Assembly (NCBI RefSeq): GCF_018531465.1
Contig: NZ_JAHDTF010000006.1
Coordinates: forward strand, 282,845 to 346,844
DNA: 64,000 nt
From: Sphaerisporangium fuscum
GTDB lineage: Bacteria; Actinomycetota; Actinomycetes; Streptosporangiales; Streptosporangiaceae
Reading direction: 5' to 3'
Shown: piece by piece, positions 7,956 through 16,600 of the stretch
How positions within the stretch are numbered: position 1 is the stretch's first letter
Layout: each line of letters opens with the position of its first letter
The notes under the pieces: generated by a model
Told to the model about the DNA's origin: nothing
Seen by the model: the letters and a program-made list of their open reading frames with translations, nothing else
Database searches by the model: none
Made by a program: the position numbers and the translations under genes

Positions 7956-9332
7956 TCAGGAGCAGGACAGGCCCGGACCGCTGAACACCAGCACCAGGCG
8001 GTCGCCCGGGTAGACGCCGTCGCCCTTGAACTCGCTGTCCACCCACAGCTCACCGCTGGCCGGCCAGTAACTGGCATTCTGGGAGTTGGCCGGAGCGGTG
8101 GTCCAGTAGTGGAGGTCCAGGGTGCCGTCGGCCGCGAGGGTGGCCTTGTGCAGGCAGGACTTGGTGTAGGTGGTGCCCGAGGAGTTGACGACCTGCCCGT
8201 CGGTCGTCGCGGGCATGTAACTCACCACGGGCGTGCCGTTGGGGCAGCGGCCGGTCAGCACGCCGCGGCCGCCGGTGAAGACCCCGCCCTGCACGTCCCA
8301 GACCGGGGAGCGCCATCCGGCGATCGGGTGGACGTAGCCGTCGGAGCTCTTCTTCAGCAGCGCGGTTCCCGCGTCGAGCGGCCAGCGCAGGATCTTCCCG
8401 CCCGAGCCGCCGAACTTGAACTCCGTGGTCACCATGGCGTCGGGGTAGCCGGACCTGTCGAGGGAGACGCCGGTCATGCACGGCTCGGCGAGGGCGAGCG
8501 AGGCGCAGACCCCTCCCCCGGTGAAACGGTAGTAGCCGATCTCCGGGAGCGCGTAGATGTGGTAGGCCGCCGAGCACGCCGAGGCCGTGCAGCCGACCGA
8601 CACCGAGGAGGTGGAACTCATCTTCCAGATGTGCCGCAGGTCGAACACCCGGACGAGGCGGTCTCCCCCGCCGGCCGCCGGGTCGCCGCCGGTCACCATG
8701 AAGAGCTTGTTGCCGTACCACATGATGCCGTCGGCGTGGCTCGGCACGGCGTGGTAGCCGGCGGCGGTGTCGTCCGGCTCGACGAGCAGCACGTGCCGGT
8801 AGCTCGCCCCGGCGACCCCCGAGGTGACGTCGACGAAGCTGACGCGTGCCAGCCGGTTCTCGCCTGCCTCGTGATGGGCGCTGCTGTGCCAGCTCACCGC
8901 GACGATCTTCCTGGCCGCGCAGCCCGCGCAGGGGGTGTACAGCACCGACCCGTTGGCCCCGTCGCCGCTGCCGGTGATGCCCTGCGGGTACCACACGTTG
9001 GTGGAGTCGTCCCCGCCCGCCCAGCAGAAACCCGACACCGACGCCGAGACGTGCAGGTCGGTGGCGTGGCAGATCCCCTGGGTGCGGTAGCCGCCCGTCA
9101 CGACCTCGGAGAGGTCGGTGACCGTCAGCGGCCGGGACGACGCCTCCACGGCGTCGCGGTGACGGGTGATGGTGGTGAAGCTGCCGCCGTCGTCGAGCGG
9201 GGTGACGGCGGCGAGCTCGGAGGAGGAGATCACCGTTCCGGTGGCGGCTCCGGCGGGTGCCTGGAACGCCGTCACGCTCGCGACCACGAGCGCGACGGCG
9301 GCCGTGAGCCGGGCGAGTCGTCTTGTGTCCAT
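7956..9332 (-). CDS. Secreted protein of unknown function, repeat/propeller-like
   Basis: A 458-residue protein with a clear Sec signal peptide: MDTRRLARL followed by a hydrophobic core and cleavage near APAGAAT. The mature part is rich in Ser, Gly and aromatic residues with repeated motifs of the kind ARKIVAVSW, GDRLVRVFDL, GGKILRWPL and GDRLVLVFSGPG, suggesting a beta-propeller or repeated beta-sheet fold. At least eight cysteines (CAGCAARK, CTASACSAAYH) suggest disulfides. GAAGGAG lies seven bases before the ATG. I do not recognise a catalytic motif. Convergent with the kinase gene (25 bp gap). Confidence 0.8.
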   Translation of the reverse strand: MDTRRLARLTAAVALVVASVTAFQAPAGAATGTVISSSELAAVTPLDDGGSFTTITRHRDAVEASSRPLTVTDLSEVVTGGYRTQGICHATDLHVSASVSGFCWAGGDDSTNVWYPQGITGSGDGANGSVLYTPCAGCAARKIVAVSWHSSAHHEAGENRLARVSFVDVTSGVAGASYRHVLLVEPDDTAAGYHAVPSHADGIMWYGNKLFMVTGGDPAAGGGDRLVRVFDLRHIWKMSSTSSVSVGCTASACSAAYHIYALPEIGYYRFTGGGVCASLALAEPCMTGVSLDRSGYPDAMVTTEFKFGGSGGKILRWPLDAGTALLKKSSDGYVHPIAGWRSPVWDVQGGVFTGGRGVLTGRCPNGTPVVSYMPATTDGQVVNSSGTTYTKSCLHKATLAADGTLDLHYWTTAPANSQNASYWPASGELWVDSEFKGDGVYPGDRLVLVFSGPGLSCS

Positions 9333-9397
9333 GTGCGGCTCCTTCGGGGGGTAAGGGGGAGGAGATGCCGGACGGGACGGATCGGGCGGGCGCGCCT

Positions 9398-10007
9398 TCA
9401 GGGCCGGGGCGTCGTGAGGCGTGCCCGCAGCGCGGCCGGCTCGGCCGGGGTCATGCCGGCCGCGCGGAGATAGGCCTCGGCTCCGCCATGGCGGTCGAGG
9501 ATCAGCCGGTAGATCTCCGGGAGGGAGTCGCCGATCAGCTCCAGGATCTCGTCCTCCTCCTTCGCCGGATCCAGGACCGAGATGTTGCAGTAGATCGGGG
9601 TTCCGGCGAACGCGCTGGGCAGGGCGGCGCACTCGGCGGGCAGGCGCAGGTCGACGATGAGCGACAGGCCCGCCCCGAGCACCGCCCGCGCCCCTTCCGG
9701 CGTCAGCCGGTGGTGGCCGTCCGAGCGCAGCAGCGCGCCCGGACGGATCACTCCGCCCGAGGTGAGCGGCAGCCCGCCGAGGTCCCGGGCGTTCTCGCAC
9801 CCGGGCCAGGAAAGCACGGTCTCCGGCCCCTCGGGCGCCCGGCCGGCCGGCCTCCCTCTGCGGCCGGCCGGACGCCTCTCCGGACGCGCCGCCGGACGCC
9901 TCCCCGGGCGGCGGGAGGCCGGGGGTCTCCCCGCGCGCGTCGCCGGCCGGCTCACCGGGGGTGCCGTTCCCGGGGAGGACGAATCCGGGCGGCGGGTCGC
10001 CGGTCAT
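9398..10007 (-). pseudogene. Broken tyrosine/serine protein phosphatase gene (frameshift and missing catalytic loop)
   Basis: The 3' part encodes a Y_phosphatase3-type protein: SWPGCENARDLGGLPLTSGG, IRPGALLRSDGHHRLTPEG, LSLIVDLRLPAEC, and near the end HGGAEAYLRAAGMTPAEPAAL. The segment between IYRLILDRHG and GAEAYLRA, which in relatives contains the CX5R loop (HCTAGKDRTG-like), is absent, so no catalysis is possible. The expected start, ATG 10007, overlaps the hexosaminidase stop (ATGA) but lies in a different frame; coding character switches frame at about 9830-9900, within a stretch of imperfect 12-bp GGACGCCTC repeats. Both a frameshift and an internal deletion are therefore present. Confidence 0.7.
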
Positions 10008-11626
10008 GGGCGGGCGCCCCGGATGTTGCCGGTCTCGGCCGCCATGTGCGCGAGCCAGCTGTCGAGTTCCTCCGGGCGGCCGGGCACGCCGGGGCGGGTC
10101 TGCCAGGGCAGCGGGCCCTCCTCCCCGCGGTACTCGACCCCGGCCGCGTCCAGCCGCCGCAGGTGCGCGCCGAGCCGCCCGCGGAACTCCGCGAGGTCGC
10201 GCCCGCCGCGCCGCCACACGGCCTCGGCGAAGGCGCACAGCCGGGGGAAGGCCATGTAGTCCAGCCGCCGGGCCGAGTCGATGAGCTCGGTCCACAGGCA
10301 GCACGTGGCGCCGATGACGTGGGCGGCCTCGGCCTCGGTGAGCCCGTCGGGGACCGGCTCGAAGGCGTACACGCCGGCGAGGGGGAGCACGGTGCCGAAG
10401 GGGACGGGCTCCTCGGGGCTCTCCGACTGCCGGTAGTCGAGGTACACCGAGGTGTTGAGGCAGTTGATGACGTCGTGGCCGGCGCGGGCCCCCAGGACCA
10501 CGCCGTCCAGGCTGCGCCAGGAGGCGACGACCGCGCCTGGCGCCAGGCCGCCCTCCAGGATCTCGTCCCAGCCGACGAGCCGCCGGCCCCGGGCCGCCAG
10601 GTGGTCGTCGAACCGCCGGATGAACCAGCTCTGCAGCTCGTCCTCGCCGCGCAGGCCGAGCTCGGCGATCCGGCGCCGGACGGCCGAGCTCGCCCGCCAC
10701 TGGTCCTTGCGGCACTCGTCGCCGCCGACGCAGATGTAGGGGCTCGGGAAGAGCTCCAGCACCTCGTCGAAGACGTCCCGGAAGAAGTCCAGGGTGGATT
10801 CCTCGACATTGAGGACGTTGGCGGAGATCCCCCAGGTGGTGGCGACCCCGATCGGGGTGTCGAGGTTGCCGAGCTCGGGGTGGGCGGCGATGGCGGCCTG
10901 GGTGTGGCCGGGGATGTCGATCTCCGGGACCACGGTGATGTGGCGGGCGGCCGCGTACGCCACGATCTCCCGGATGTCCTGCTGGGTGTAGAAACCGCCG
11001 TGGGGCTGGCCGTCCATCGGGCCGGCCCACCCCTTCTGGCTCTCCTCCCGCCAGGCGCCCACCTCGGTGAGGCGGGGGTACTTCTTGATCTCCAGGCGCC
11101 AGCCCTGGTCGTCGGTGAGGTGCAGGTGCAGCACGTTGATCTTGTGCATGGCGAGCAGGTCGACGAAGCGCAGCACCTCCGCCCTGGTCATGAAGTGCCG
11201 CGCCACGTCCAGCAGGCAGCCGCGCCAGGGGAAGCGGGGCCCGTCCTCGATGTGGACGGCCGGCGCGGTCCAGGGCCCGGCGCCGGCGGGGGCGCGGCGG
11301 AAGGCCTCGGGCGGGAGCAGCTGGCGGAACGTCTGGGCGCCGTAGAACGCCCCCGCCGCTCCCCCGGCCTCGACGCGCACGCCCTCGGGGTCCACCGTCA
11401 GCCGGTACTCCTCGGGGCCGAGGGCGCCCTGCGGCGCGAGCGCCAGGACGATCGCCCCGAGGTCCGGCCGGCCCGGGGGGAGGTCGTGGCCGGTCGCCGC
11501 GCCGAGCTCGGAGCGGAGCCAGGCGGCCACGCCGGCGAGGGCGGGATCCGCCGCGATCCGGGTGTCCGGGCCGACGGTGAACGAGCCGGGGCGGGCTTCC
11601 AGGCGCTCGGGCCTCGGGATGATCAT
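10004..11626 (-). CDS. Beta-N-acetylhexosaminidase (GH20)
   Basis: A 540-residue glycoside hydrolase that removes terminal beta-linked GlcNAc or GalNAc. The GH20 N-terminal domain (IIPRPERLEARPGSFTVGPDTRI) precedes the TIM barrel. Hallmarks are RGCLLDVARHFM, LHLTDDQGWRLEIK, EIDIPGHTQAAI and the catalytic pair in VGGDECRK (Asp303-Glu304), with aromatic subsite residues W and Y near FEPVP. No signal peptide is visible, so it probably works on imported oligosaccharides. AAGGGA precedes the ATG. It closes the sugar-transport operon. Confidence 0.93.
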   Translation of the reverse strand: MIIPRPERLEARPGSFTVGPDTRIAADPALAGVAAWLRSELGAATGHDLPPGRPDLGAIVLALAPQGALGPEEYRLTVDPEGVRVEAGGAAGAFYGAQTFRQLLPPEAFRRAPAGAGPWTAPAVHIEDGPRFPWRGCLLDVARHFMTRAEVLRFVDLLAMHKINVLHLHLTDDQGWRLEIKKYPRLTEVGAWREESQKGWAGPMDGQPHGGFYTQQDIREIVAYAAARHITVVPEIDIPGHTQAAIAAHPELGNLDTPIGVATTWGISANVLNVEESTLDFFRDVFDEVLELFPSPYICVGGDECRKDQWRASSAVRRRIAELGLRGEDELQSWFIRRFDDHLAARGRRLVGWDEILEGGLAPGAVVASWRSLDGVVLGARAGHDVINCLNTSVYLDYRQSESPEEPVPFGTVLPLAGVYAFEPVPDGLTEAEAAHVIGATCCLWTELIDSARRLDYMAFPRLCAFAEAVWRRGGRDLAEFRGRLGAHLRRLDAAGVEYRGEEGPLPWQTRPGVPGRPEELDSWLAHMAAETGNIRGARP

Positions 11627-11635
11627 GGGGTCCCT

Positions 11636-11800
11636 TCAGTCACAGGTGATCTTGGCGTCGGCGAGGTCGGCGTGGTCGAAGTAGGCGTTGTCCGGGCCGC
11701 TTGTGGCCACGAGGGGACGAGGGCGGCTCCCTTGACCGAGGCGGTGACCCTCCCGGCCGGCCCTTGGACGCGGGCATGGTGAGGCTGCGCGCCCTGCCCC
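11636..11800 (-). pseudogene. Remnant of the 3' end of a secreted glycan-binding or hydrolase gene
   Basis: Between the solute-binding gene and the hexosaminidase gene there is coding-like sequence without a full frame. The last codons read ATSGPDNAYFDHADLADA then KITCD and a stop at 11636, like the C-terminus of a carbohydrate-binding domain. Just upstream another frame carries GRVTASVKGAALVP with strong G/C third positions. A frameshift near 11710 would join them. No start is visible, and the rest appears deleted. Confidence 0.45.
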
Positions 11801-11828
11801 CGGGTGAGGTGAGAAGCGCGCGGCGGCC

Positions 11829-13148
11829 TCACTTGATGGTGGCGTTGCCCTCCTGGACGGCCTGGTCGGCGGCGGCCTTCGGCGTGATCTTGCCGAGGTA
11901 CATGTCGTTGAAGATCTGGTTCATCTTCGACTCGAAGGAGTTGAAGCCGGTGACCACCGGGAGGTTGTAGGTCAGGCCCTTGGACTCCTCCACGAACGGC
12001 GCGACGTCGATCTTCTTGGCCTTCCAGAAGTCGACGTAGCCCTGCTCCAGGCCGTTCAGCGCCGGGAACGCGAACCCGGAGTCGGCCATCATCTTCTGGG
12101 CGTCGCGGGACCCGAGGAACTTCACCAGCTCGCGGGCCTCCTGCGGGTGCTTGGAGCCGGCCAGGACCGTGTCGGCGCCGCCGGCCATGTTGACCGACCG
12201 CCCGGCCGGGCCCTCGGGCATCGTGGTGACGCCGATCTCGAAGTTGGACTCGGGGGCGACGAACGGCAGCAGCGCGTTGTTGGCGGGGAACATCGCGACC
12301 TCGCCGCGCTCGAACATCGCGGTGACCTTGCCGGTCGGGGGGTTGGTCTGGGTGGCGGGGGGCGAGACGTGGTACTTGTTCACCAGGTCGACGCCCCACT
12401 GCAGGCCCTGCACGGAGGCGTCGTCGTTCATGGCCCACTTGCCGAACGGCTTGTCGATCAGCTTGCCGCCGTTGGAGTTCACCCAGTTCATCCACTGGGT
12501 CTGGTAGTGGTTCCAGGAGGCGAACCCCCACTGCTTGACCGAGCCGGCGTCGAAGCCGCTGTCACCGGGGTGCTTGCCGGCCGCGTCGACGGTGAGCTTG
12601 CGGGCCAGCGGGAGGAGGGTGCCCGAGCCGTCCGGCGCCCAGGTGAGCTTGTCCGGCATCGTGACGCCGGCCTTCTTGAACAGGTCCTTGTTGTACAGCA
12701 GGCCGACGATGCCCCAGTCCTTGGGCACGCCGTACAGCTTGCCCTGGTAGGTGTAGCCGTCGACGACGGTCTTCTTGTACTGGCCGGTGTCGATGCCCAG
12801 GGAGGAGAGGTCGGCGAGCACGCCCTTGGTGACGAACTCGGGGAAGTACCCGACGGTCATCCAGCACACGTCGGGGCCGGTGCCCGCGACGGCGTCGGAG
12901 GTGAGCTTGAGCCAGTACTGGTCCCAGGGCAGCAACTCGATGTTCACGTGGATGTTCGGGTGGCTCTTCTCGAAGGCGGCCATCACCTTGTCGTAGCCGA
13001 CCTTCTGCTGCTCGTCCCAGAGCCGGTAGGTCAGGGTGACCTTCTCGCCGCCGGATCCTCCGGAGGAGCCCGAGCCGCCACAGGCGGTGGCGGCGAGGAG
13101 GAGCGCGCCGAAGGCGGCGTCGGCCCAGCGAATCCGGGGGGTGGTCAT
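11829..13148 (-). CDS. Sugar ABC transporter solute-binding lipoprotein
   Basis: A 439-residue extracellular family 1 solute-binding protein. The N-terminus ends in a lipobox, LLAATAC followed by GGSGSSGG, so it is predicted to be lipid-anchored outside the membrane. The body shows the family pattern: YDKVMAAFEKSHPNIHVNIE, GTGPDVCWM, YGVPKDWGIVGLLYNKDLF, and late W-rich ligand-site segments (FASWNHYQTQWMNW). AAAGG lies upstream of the ATG. It follows the two permease genes by 62 bases. No ATPase gene is in the operon; such importers commonly share a multi-sugar MsiK-type ATPase, an inference here. Confidence 0.92.
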   Translation of the reverse strand: MTTPRIRWADAAFGALLLAATACGGSGSSGGSGGEKVTLTYRLWDEQQKVGYDKVMAAFEKSHPNIHVNIELLPWDQYWLKLTSDAVAGTGPDVCWMTVGYFPEFVTKGVLADLSSLGIDTGQYKKTVVDGYTYQGKLYGVPKDWGIVGLLYNKDLFKKAGVTMPDKLTWAPDGSGTLLPLARKLTVDAAGKHPGDSGFDAGSVKQWGFASWNHYQTQWMNWVNSNGGKLIDKPFGKWAMNDDASVQGLQWGVDLVNKYHVSPPATQTNPPTGKVTAMFERGEVAMFPANNALLPFVAPESNFEIGVTTMPEGPAGRSVNMAGGADTVLAGSKHPQEARELVKFLGSRDAQKMMADSGFAFPALNGLEQGYVDFWKAKKIDVAPFVEESKGLTYNLPVVTGFNSFESKMNQIFNDMYLGKITPKAAADQAVQEGNATIK

Positions 13149-13210
13149 ATTCGCTGACACCTTTCTGTGTGTCCTGCTGTGTTTCGGGGTGGTGCCGGGT
13201 GCGGCACGGC

Positions 13211-14020
13211 TCATTTGAGGCCGCTGAGGACGACGGACCGCACGATGTACCGCTGGAAGAAGATGAAGAGCGCGACCATGGGGATCAGGGCGACGAGGCT
13301 GCCGGCCATCATCAGGGTGTCGTCCACGCCGACGGCCCCCTTCAGGCTCGCGATGGCGACGGTGATCACCTTGGTGTCGTCGCTGCTGGTGATGATCAGC
13401 GGCCACATGAAGTTGTTCCACGAGGAGATCACCGTGATGATCGCCAGCGTGGCGAGGGCGGGCCGGCTCAGCGGCAGGATGACCCGCCACAGGGTGGCGA
13501 GCGGCCCCGCCCCGTCGATCCGGGCGGCGTCCTCCAGCCCCGCCGGGATCGCGCGGAAGAACTGCCGCATCAGGAAGATCCCGTAGGGCGTGCCGAGCAG
13601 GTAGGGGACGAGCAGGCCGTACCACGTGTTGACCAGCCCGAACTGGCGCATGATCAGGAACAGCGGGATGACGGTGACCGCGGCCGGCACCATCAGCGTG
13701 GCCATGTACAGCCAGAACAGCACCTCGCGGCCGGGGAAGCGCATGCGGGCGAAGGCGTAGGCCGCGAAGGTGGTGAAGATCAGCTGCCCGGCCGTCAGGG
13801 CCACGGTCATCACGACCGTGTTGGCGAGGTAGTGGGGAAAGCCCGTGTCCAGGAGCCGCTCGATGTTGCGGAACGTCGGCGGGACGGCGGGCAGCCAGGG
13901 CTCGGTCGAGTTGAGCTGGCCGCGCGACTTGAAGGCGGTCAGCACCACCAGCACGTAGGGGAACACCGACACCAGCGCCCCGATGAGCAGGACCGCGTAC
14001 AGCGCGAGCTTCTTGAACAC
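13211..14020 (-). CDS. Carbohydrate ABC transporter permease (MalG-type)
   Basis: A 269-residue inner-membrane subunit with about six helices. The EAA loop reads GLEDAARIDGAGPLATLWRV then ILPLSRPALA, the ATPase-coupling element of MalG/LacG permeases. GTG 14020 is chosen because it lies 14 bases after the upstream permease stop and starts at the cytoplasmic MFKKLALYAV segment; GAGAGGG precedes it. Works with the neighbouring permease and the solute-binding lipoprotein to import a di- or oligosaccharide. Confidence 0.92.
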   Translation of the reverse strand: MFKKLALYAVLLIGALVSVFPYVLVVLTAFKSRGQLNSTEPWLPAVPPTFRNIERLLDTGFPHYLANTVVMTVALTAGQLIFTTFAAYAFARMRFPGREVLFWLYMATLMVPAAVTVIPLFLIMRQFGLVNTWYGLLVPYLLGTPYGIFLMRQFFRAIPAGLEDAARIDGAGPLATLWRVILPLSRPALATLAIITVISSWNNFMWPLIITSSDDTKVITVAIASLKGAVGVDDTLMMAGSLVALIPMVALFIFFQRYIVRSVVLSGLK

Positions 14021-14034
14021 CTCTGGTCGCCCTC

Positions 14035-14991
14035 TCAGCTCAGGTCGTAGGTGGTGCGGCGGTTGAAGTAGCGGACCTGGACCAGGGTGACGACCAGGAT
14101 GATCACGAACAGCAGCATGGCCAGCGTCGAGGCGTAGCCGAAGTCGAAGTCCCTGAAGGCCGTCGAGAAGATCTTGAAGTTGACCACCTCGGTGGCGTGG
14201 CTGGGACCGCCGTCGGTCATGGAGAACACCGTGTCGAACACCTGGAACGCACCGATCATGTTCGTGACCAGCACGAAGAACATCGTGGGGTTCAGCAGCG
14301 GCAGCGTGATCATGAAGAAGCGCTGCCGGGGCGTGGCGCCGTCGGCGGCGGCGGCGTCGTGCAGTTCCTTGGGGATGCCCTGCAGGCCGGCCAGGAAGAA
14401 CAGCATGTTGTAGCCGGTGTGCTGCCAGACGGTGACCAGGGCCACGGCGGGGAGCGCCCAGGCCGGGTCCGACAGCCAGTCGGGGCCGCGGACGCCGACG
14501 AGGGCCAGCAGCTCGTTGATCACGCCGTTCTCGGGATTGAAGATCCAGTCCCAGATGAGGCCGAGCACGATCGGCGTCGCGATCCAGGGGATGACGAACA
14601 TCGCCCGGAAGATCTTGACGCCCTTGACGCGCCGGTTCAGCAGGACCGCCAGGCCGAGCGCCGGCACCGTCTGCGCGGGGACGCACAGCAGCACGTAGAG
14701 CATGGTGACGAACAGCGAATGACCCACCGACGGGTCGTCGATCAGCCGGCGGTAGTTGCCCAGGCCGGCGAAGGTCGGCGGGGACAGCAGCCGCCAGTCG
14801 AAGAAGCTGAGCCCGGCGACGATGAGCACGGGCAGCAGCAGGAACACCACCACGCCGAACAGGCTCGGCGCCACGAACAGGTAGGGGTACCAGCCGGCGA
14901 TCGAGAAGCGGCGGCGCGGGGCCGTGGAGGCGGCGGGCGGGGTGGCGGGCACGGCGGACGGGGCGTCCGCGGGCGCCTGGGTGGAACTCAT
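14035..14991 (-). CDS. Carbohydrate ABC transporter permease (MalF-type)
   Basis: A 318-residue permease with an Ala/Pro-rich cytoplasmic N-terminus and about six membrane helices. The EAA motif region reads ELHDAAAADGATPRQRFFMI then TLPLLNPT. It pairs with the MalG-type gene downstream. It starts 61 bases after the alpha-galactosidase gene, consistent with one leftward transcript. Substrate inferred from the flanking hydrolases: an alpha-galactoside or hexosamine-containing oligosaccharide. Confidence 0.92.
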   Translation of the reverse strand: MSSTQAPADAPSAVPATPPAASTAPRRRFSIAGWYPYLFVAPSLFGVVVFLLLPVLIVAGLSFFDWRLLSPPTFAGLGNYRRLIDDPSVGHSLFVTMLYVLLCVPAQTVPALGLAVLLNRRVKGVKIFRAMFVIPWIATPIVLGLIWDWIFNPENGVINELLALVGVRGPDWLSDPAWALPAVALVTVWQHTGYNMLFFLAGLQGIPKELHDAAAADGATPRQRFFMITLPLLNPTMFFVLVTNMIGAFQVFDTVFSMTDGGPSHATEVVNFKIFSTAFRDFDFGYASTLAMLLFVIILVVTLVQVRYFNRRTTYDLS

Positions 14992-15052
14992 TCGGCCTCC
15001 GTACGGCGGTGTGACGGGAGCTTGTGGGCCGGCGGCGCGGACCCGGCGGTAC

Positions 15053-16426
15053 TCACGCCCCCTCCCCCGGGGCCGGCGAGGACGCGACGCCGGGCGGCAC
15101 GGCGGTCCCCGAGGGGCAGGGCCGGGTGGGGGTCATCAGGCGGCGTGTCGTCTCGAGCCCCCACGCGTCCAGGCTCGCGATCGGGTCGCTCGAGCCGCGC
15201 AGGCCGCCGCTCGCCTCGATGTGGGCCGCCCACTCCTCCCGGGTCTCGACCTCCGGCCGTGCCATGAGGCAGTCGGGGTCGTTGGCCCACCAGCGGGCGT
15301 GCAGGAACTCCCGGGCCTGGCCGGTGAGCCGGGCGCCGAGCTGGCTCGGCTGGCTGATGTCGCCCGCGCGGGGCAGCCGCCGGGGAGCGGTGTCGGGGCT
15401 GACCCGCATGATGTCGACGAGGCCGAGGCTCGGCAGCAGGGGCGCCCCGCATCCGTGGAGCACGGCGTCCGGGCCGGCGGCCTCGCGGATCAGCTCCAGG
15501 CCGCGCCGGTAGGCCGTGATCGGGTCGACGTCGTCGTGCCTGCGGCCGCTCATCGCGCCCGCGTAGCAGTAGTCGAGCTTGAAGTGGGTGATCCCCAGGG
15601 CCGCGAGCTCGCGGAACACCCCGGCCAGGTGCTCGGCCGCGGCCGGGTGGGTGACGTCCAGCACGGCGAGGTCCTGGTCCCACATGCGCCCGGCGCTGAG
15701 CTCGGGGACGGTCCAGTCGGGGTGCCGCTCGTACAGGCGGCTGTGCCGTCCGACCAGGAAGGGGGCGACCCAGATGCCGGTCCTCCTGCCGCTCGCGGCG
15801 ATCGCGGCGACCGTCCGCTCCAGGGAGCCGAAGCCGGGGCGGATGTCGAGCCAGTCGCCGATGCCGCTCTCGTAGCCGTCGTCGATGAGGAACAGGTCCA
15901 GGTCGATGCCGTGACGGTCGGCGAGCGCGAGGTTGCCGGTGATGTCGGTCTCGGTGACCTTGTCCCAGTAGGCGTACCAGGAGCACCACAGGGGCGGGAC
16001 GACGGGGATCGCCGGCCTGACGGGCGCGGCCATGGTCTCGGCCCACCCGGCGAGCGCGGACGGAAGCGAGCCCTCGGCCCGCCAGTGCCGTACCGGGCCG
16101 TCCGCCGAGACCACCAGGCCGCCGCCCTCGCGCCGCGCCCTGATCGACGGGACGGCGAGGTGGCCGGGGGCCGACCACACGTGCACCGGGCCCCCGTCAC
16201 CGGGGTCGACGGCGAGCAGGCCCTCGCCCTGGAAGACGCCGGACGGCACCGGGCTCTCCGGCCGGTAGGCCACCACCTGGATGTTGGCGTCGGCGGGGCG
16301 GGGCGGCCGTTCGTCCAGCCGGTAGGCGCCGGACGGGCTCCACGACTGCCAGCCGTGTTCGAAGACCAGCGCGCGCCGCGTGTCGCACGGGACCTCGCCG
16401 ACGTCCGTGAAGGCCGCTCGTGACAT
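15053..16426 (-). CDS. GH36-like alpha-galactosidase
   Basis: A 457-residue glycoside hydrolase, shorter than the usual 700-residue GH36 because the N-terminal beta-sandwich is reduced. The barrel contains VPPLWCSWYAYWDKVTET, DLFLIDDGYESGIGDW, GIWVAPFLVG, the nucleophile motif FKLDYCYAG (Asp285) and the acid/base motif MRVSPDTAP (Asp345), in correct order. No signal peptide, so intracellular hydrolysis of imported alpha-galactosides (or alpha-GalNAc) is likely. ATG 16426 has AGAGGA six bases upstream. First gene of the ABC sugar operon, divergent from the ROK regulator. Confidence 0.88.
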   Translation of the reverse strand: MSRAAFTDVGEVPCDTRRALVFEHGWQSWSPSGAYRLDERPPRPADANIQVVAYRPESPVPSGVFQGEGLLAVDPGDGGPVHVWSAPGHLAVPSIRARREGGGLVVSADGPVRHWRAEGSLPSALAGWAETMAAPVRPAIPVVPPLWCSWYAYWDKVTETDITGNLALADRHGIDLDLFLIDDGYESGIGDWLDIRPGFGSLERTVAAIAASGRRTGIWVAPFLVGRHSRLYERHPDWTVPELSAGRMWDQDLAVLDVTHPAAAEHLAGVFRELAALGITHFKLDYCYAGAMSGRRHDDVDPITAYRRGLELIREAAGPDAVLHGCGAPLLPSLGLVDIMRVSPDTAPRRLPRAGDISQPSQLGARLTGQAREFLHARWWANDPDCLMARPEVETREEWAAHIEASGGLRGSSDPIASLDAWGLETTRRLMTPTRPCPSGTAVPPGVASSPAPGEGA

Positions 16427-16450
16427 CAGCAGTCCTCTCAAGCCGAGCCA

Positions 16451-16598
16451 GTTACGAAGGAGCCCATCATTAGTAACACCCGTCCGAAAAGGGGTCAACG
16501 GTCAGTTTTTTCAGTAAAGGCAGGCCCCTGACGGCCTACGCAGGCGAGTGGCGAGGCTGGCATAATGTCCGTTAAGAAGGAGACTTACGTTAGGACGG
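16451..16598. promoter_or_regulatory. Repeated GTTANNAANGA operator motifs between GH36 and ROK genes
   Basis: GTTACGAAGGA at 16451 and the reverse-strand GTTACTAATGA at 16477-16467 form an imperfect inverted repeat (9 of 11 positions) with a 5-base spacer. Two further copies, GTTAAGAAGGAG at 16571 and GTTAGGACGG at 16589, lie in direct orientation just before the ROK start. Multiple copies between divergent genes suggest ROK binding sites controlling both the operon and its own gene. A CATAAT box at 16560 could be a -10. Confidence 0.5.
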
Positions 16599-16600
16599 TC

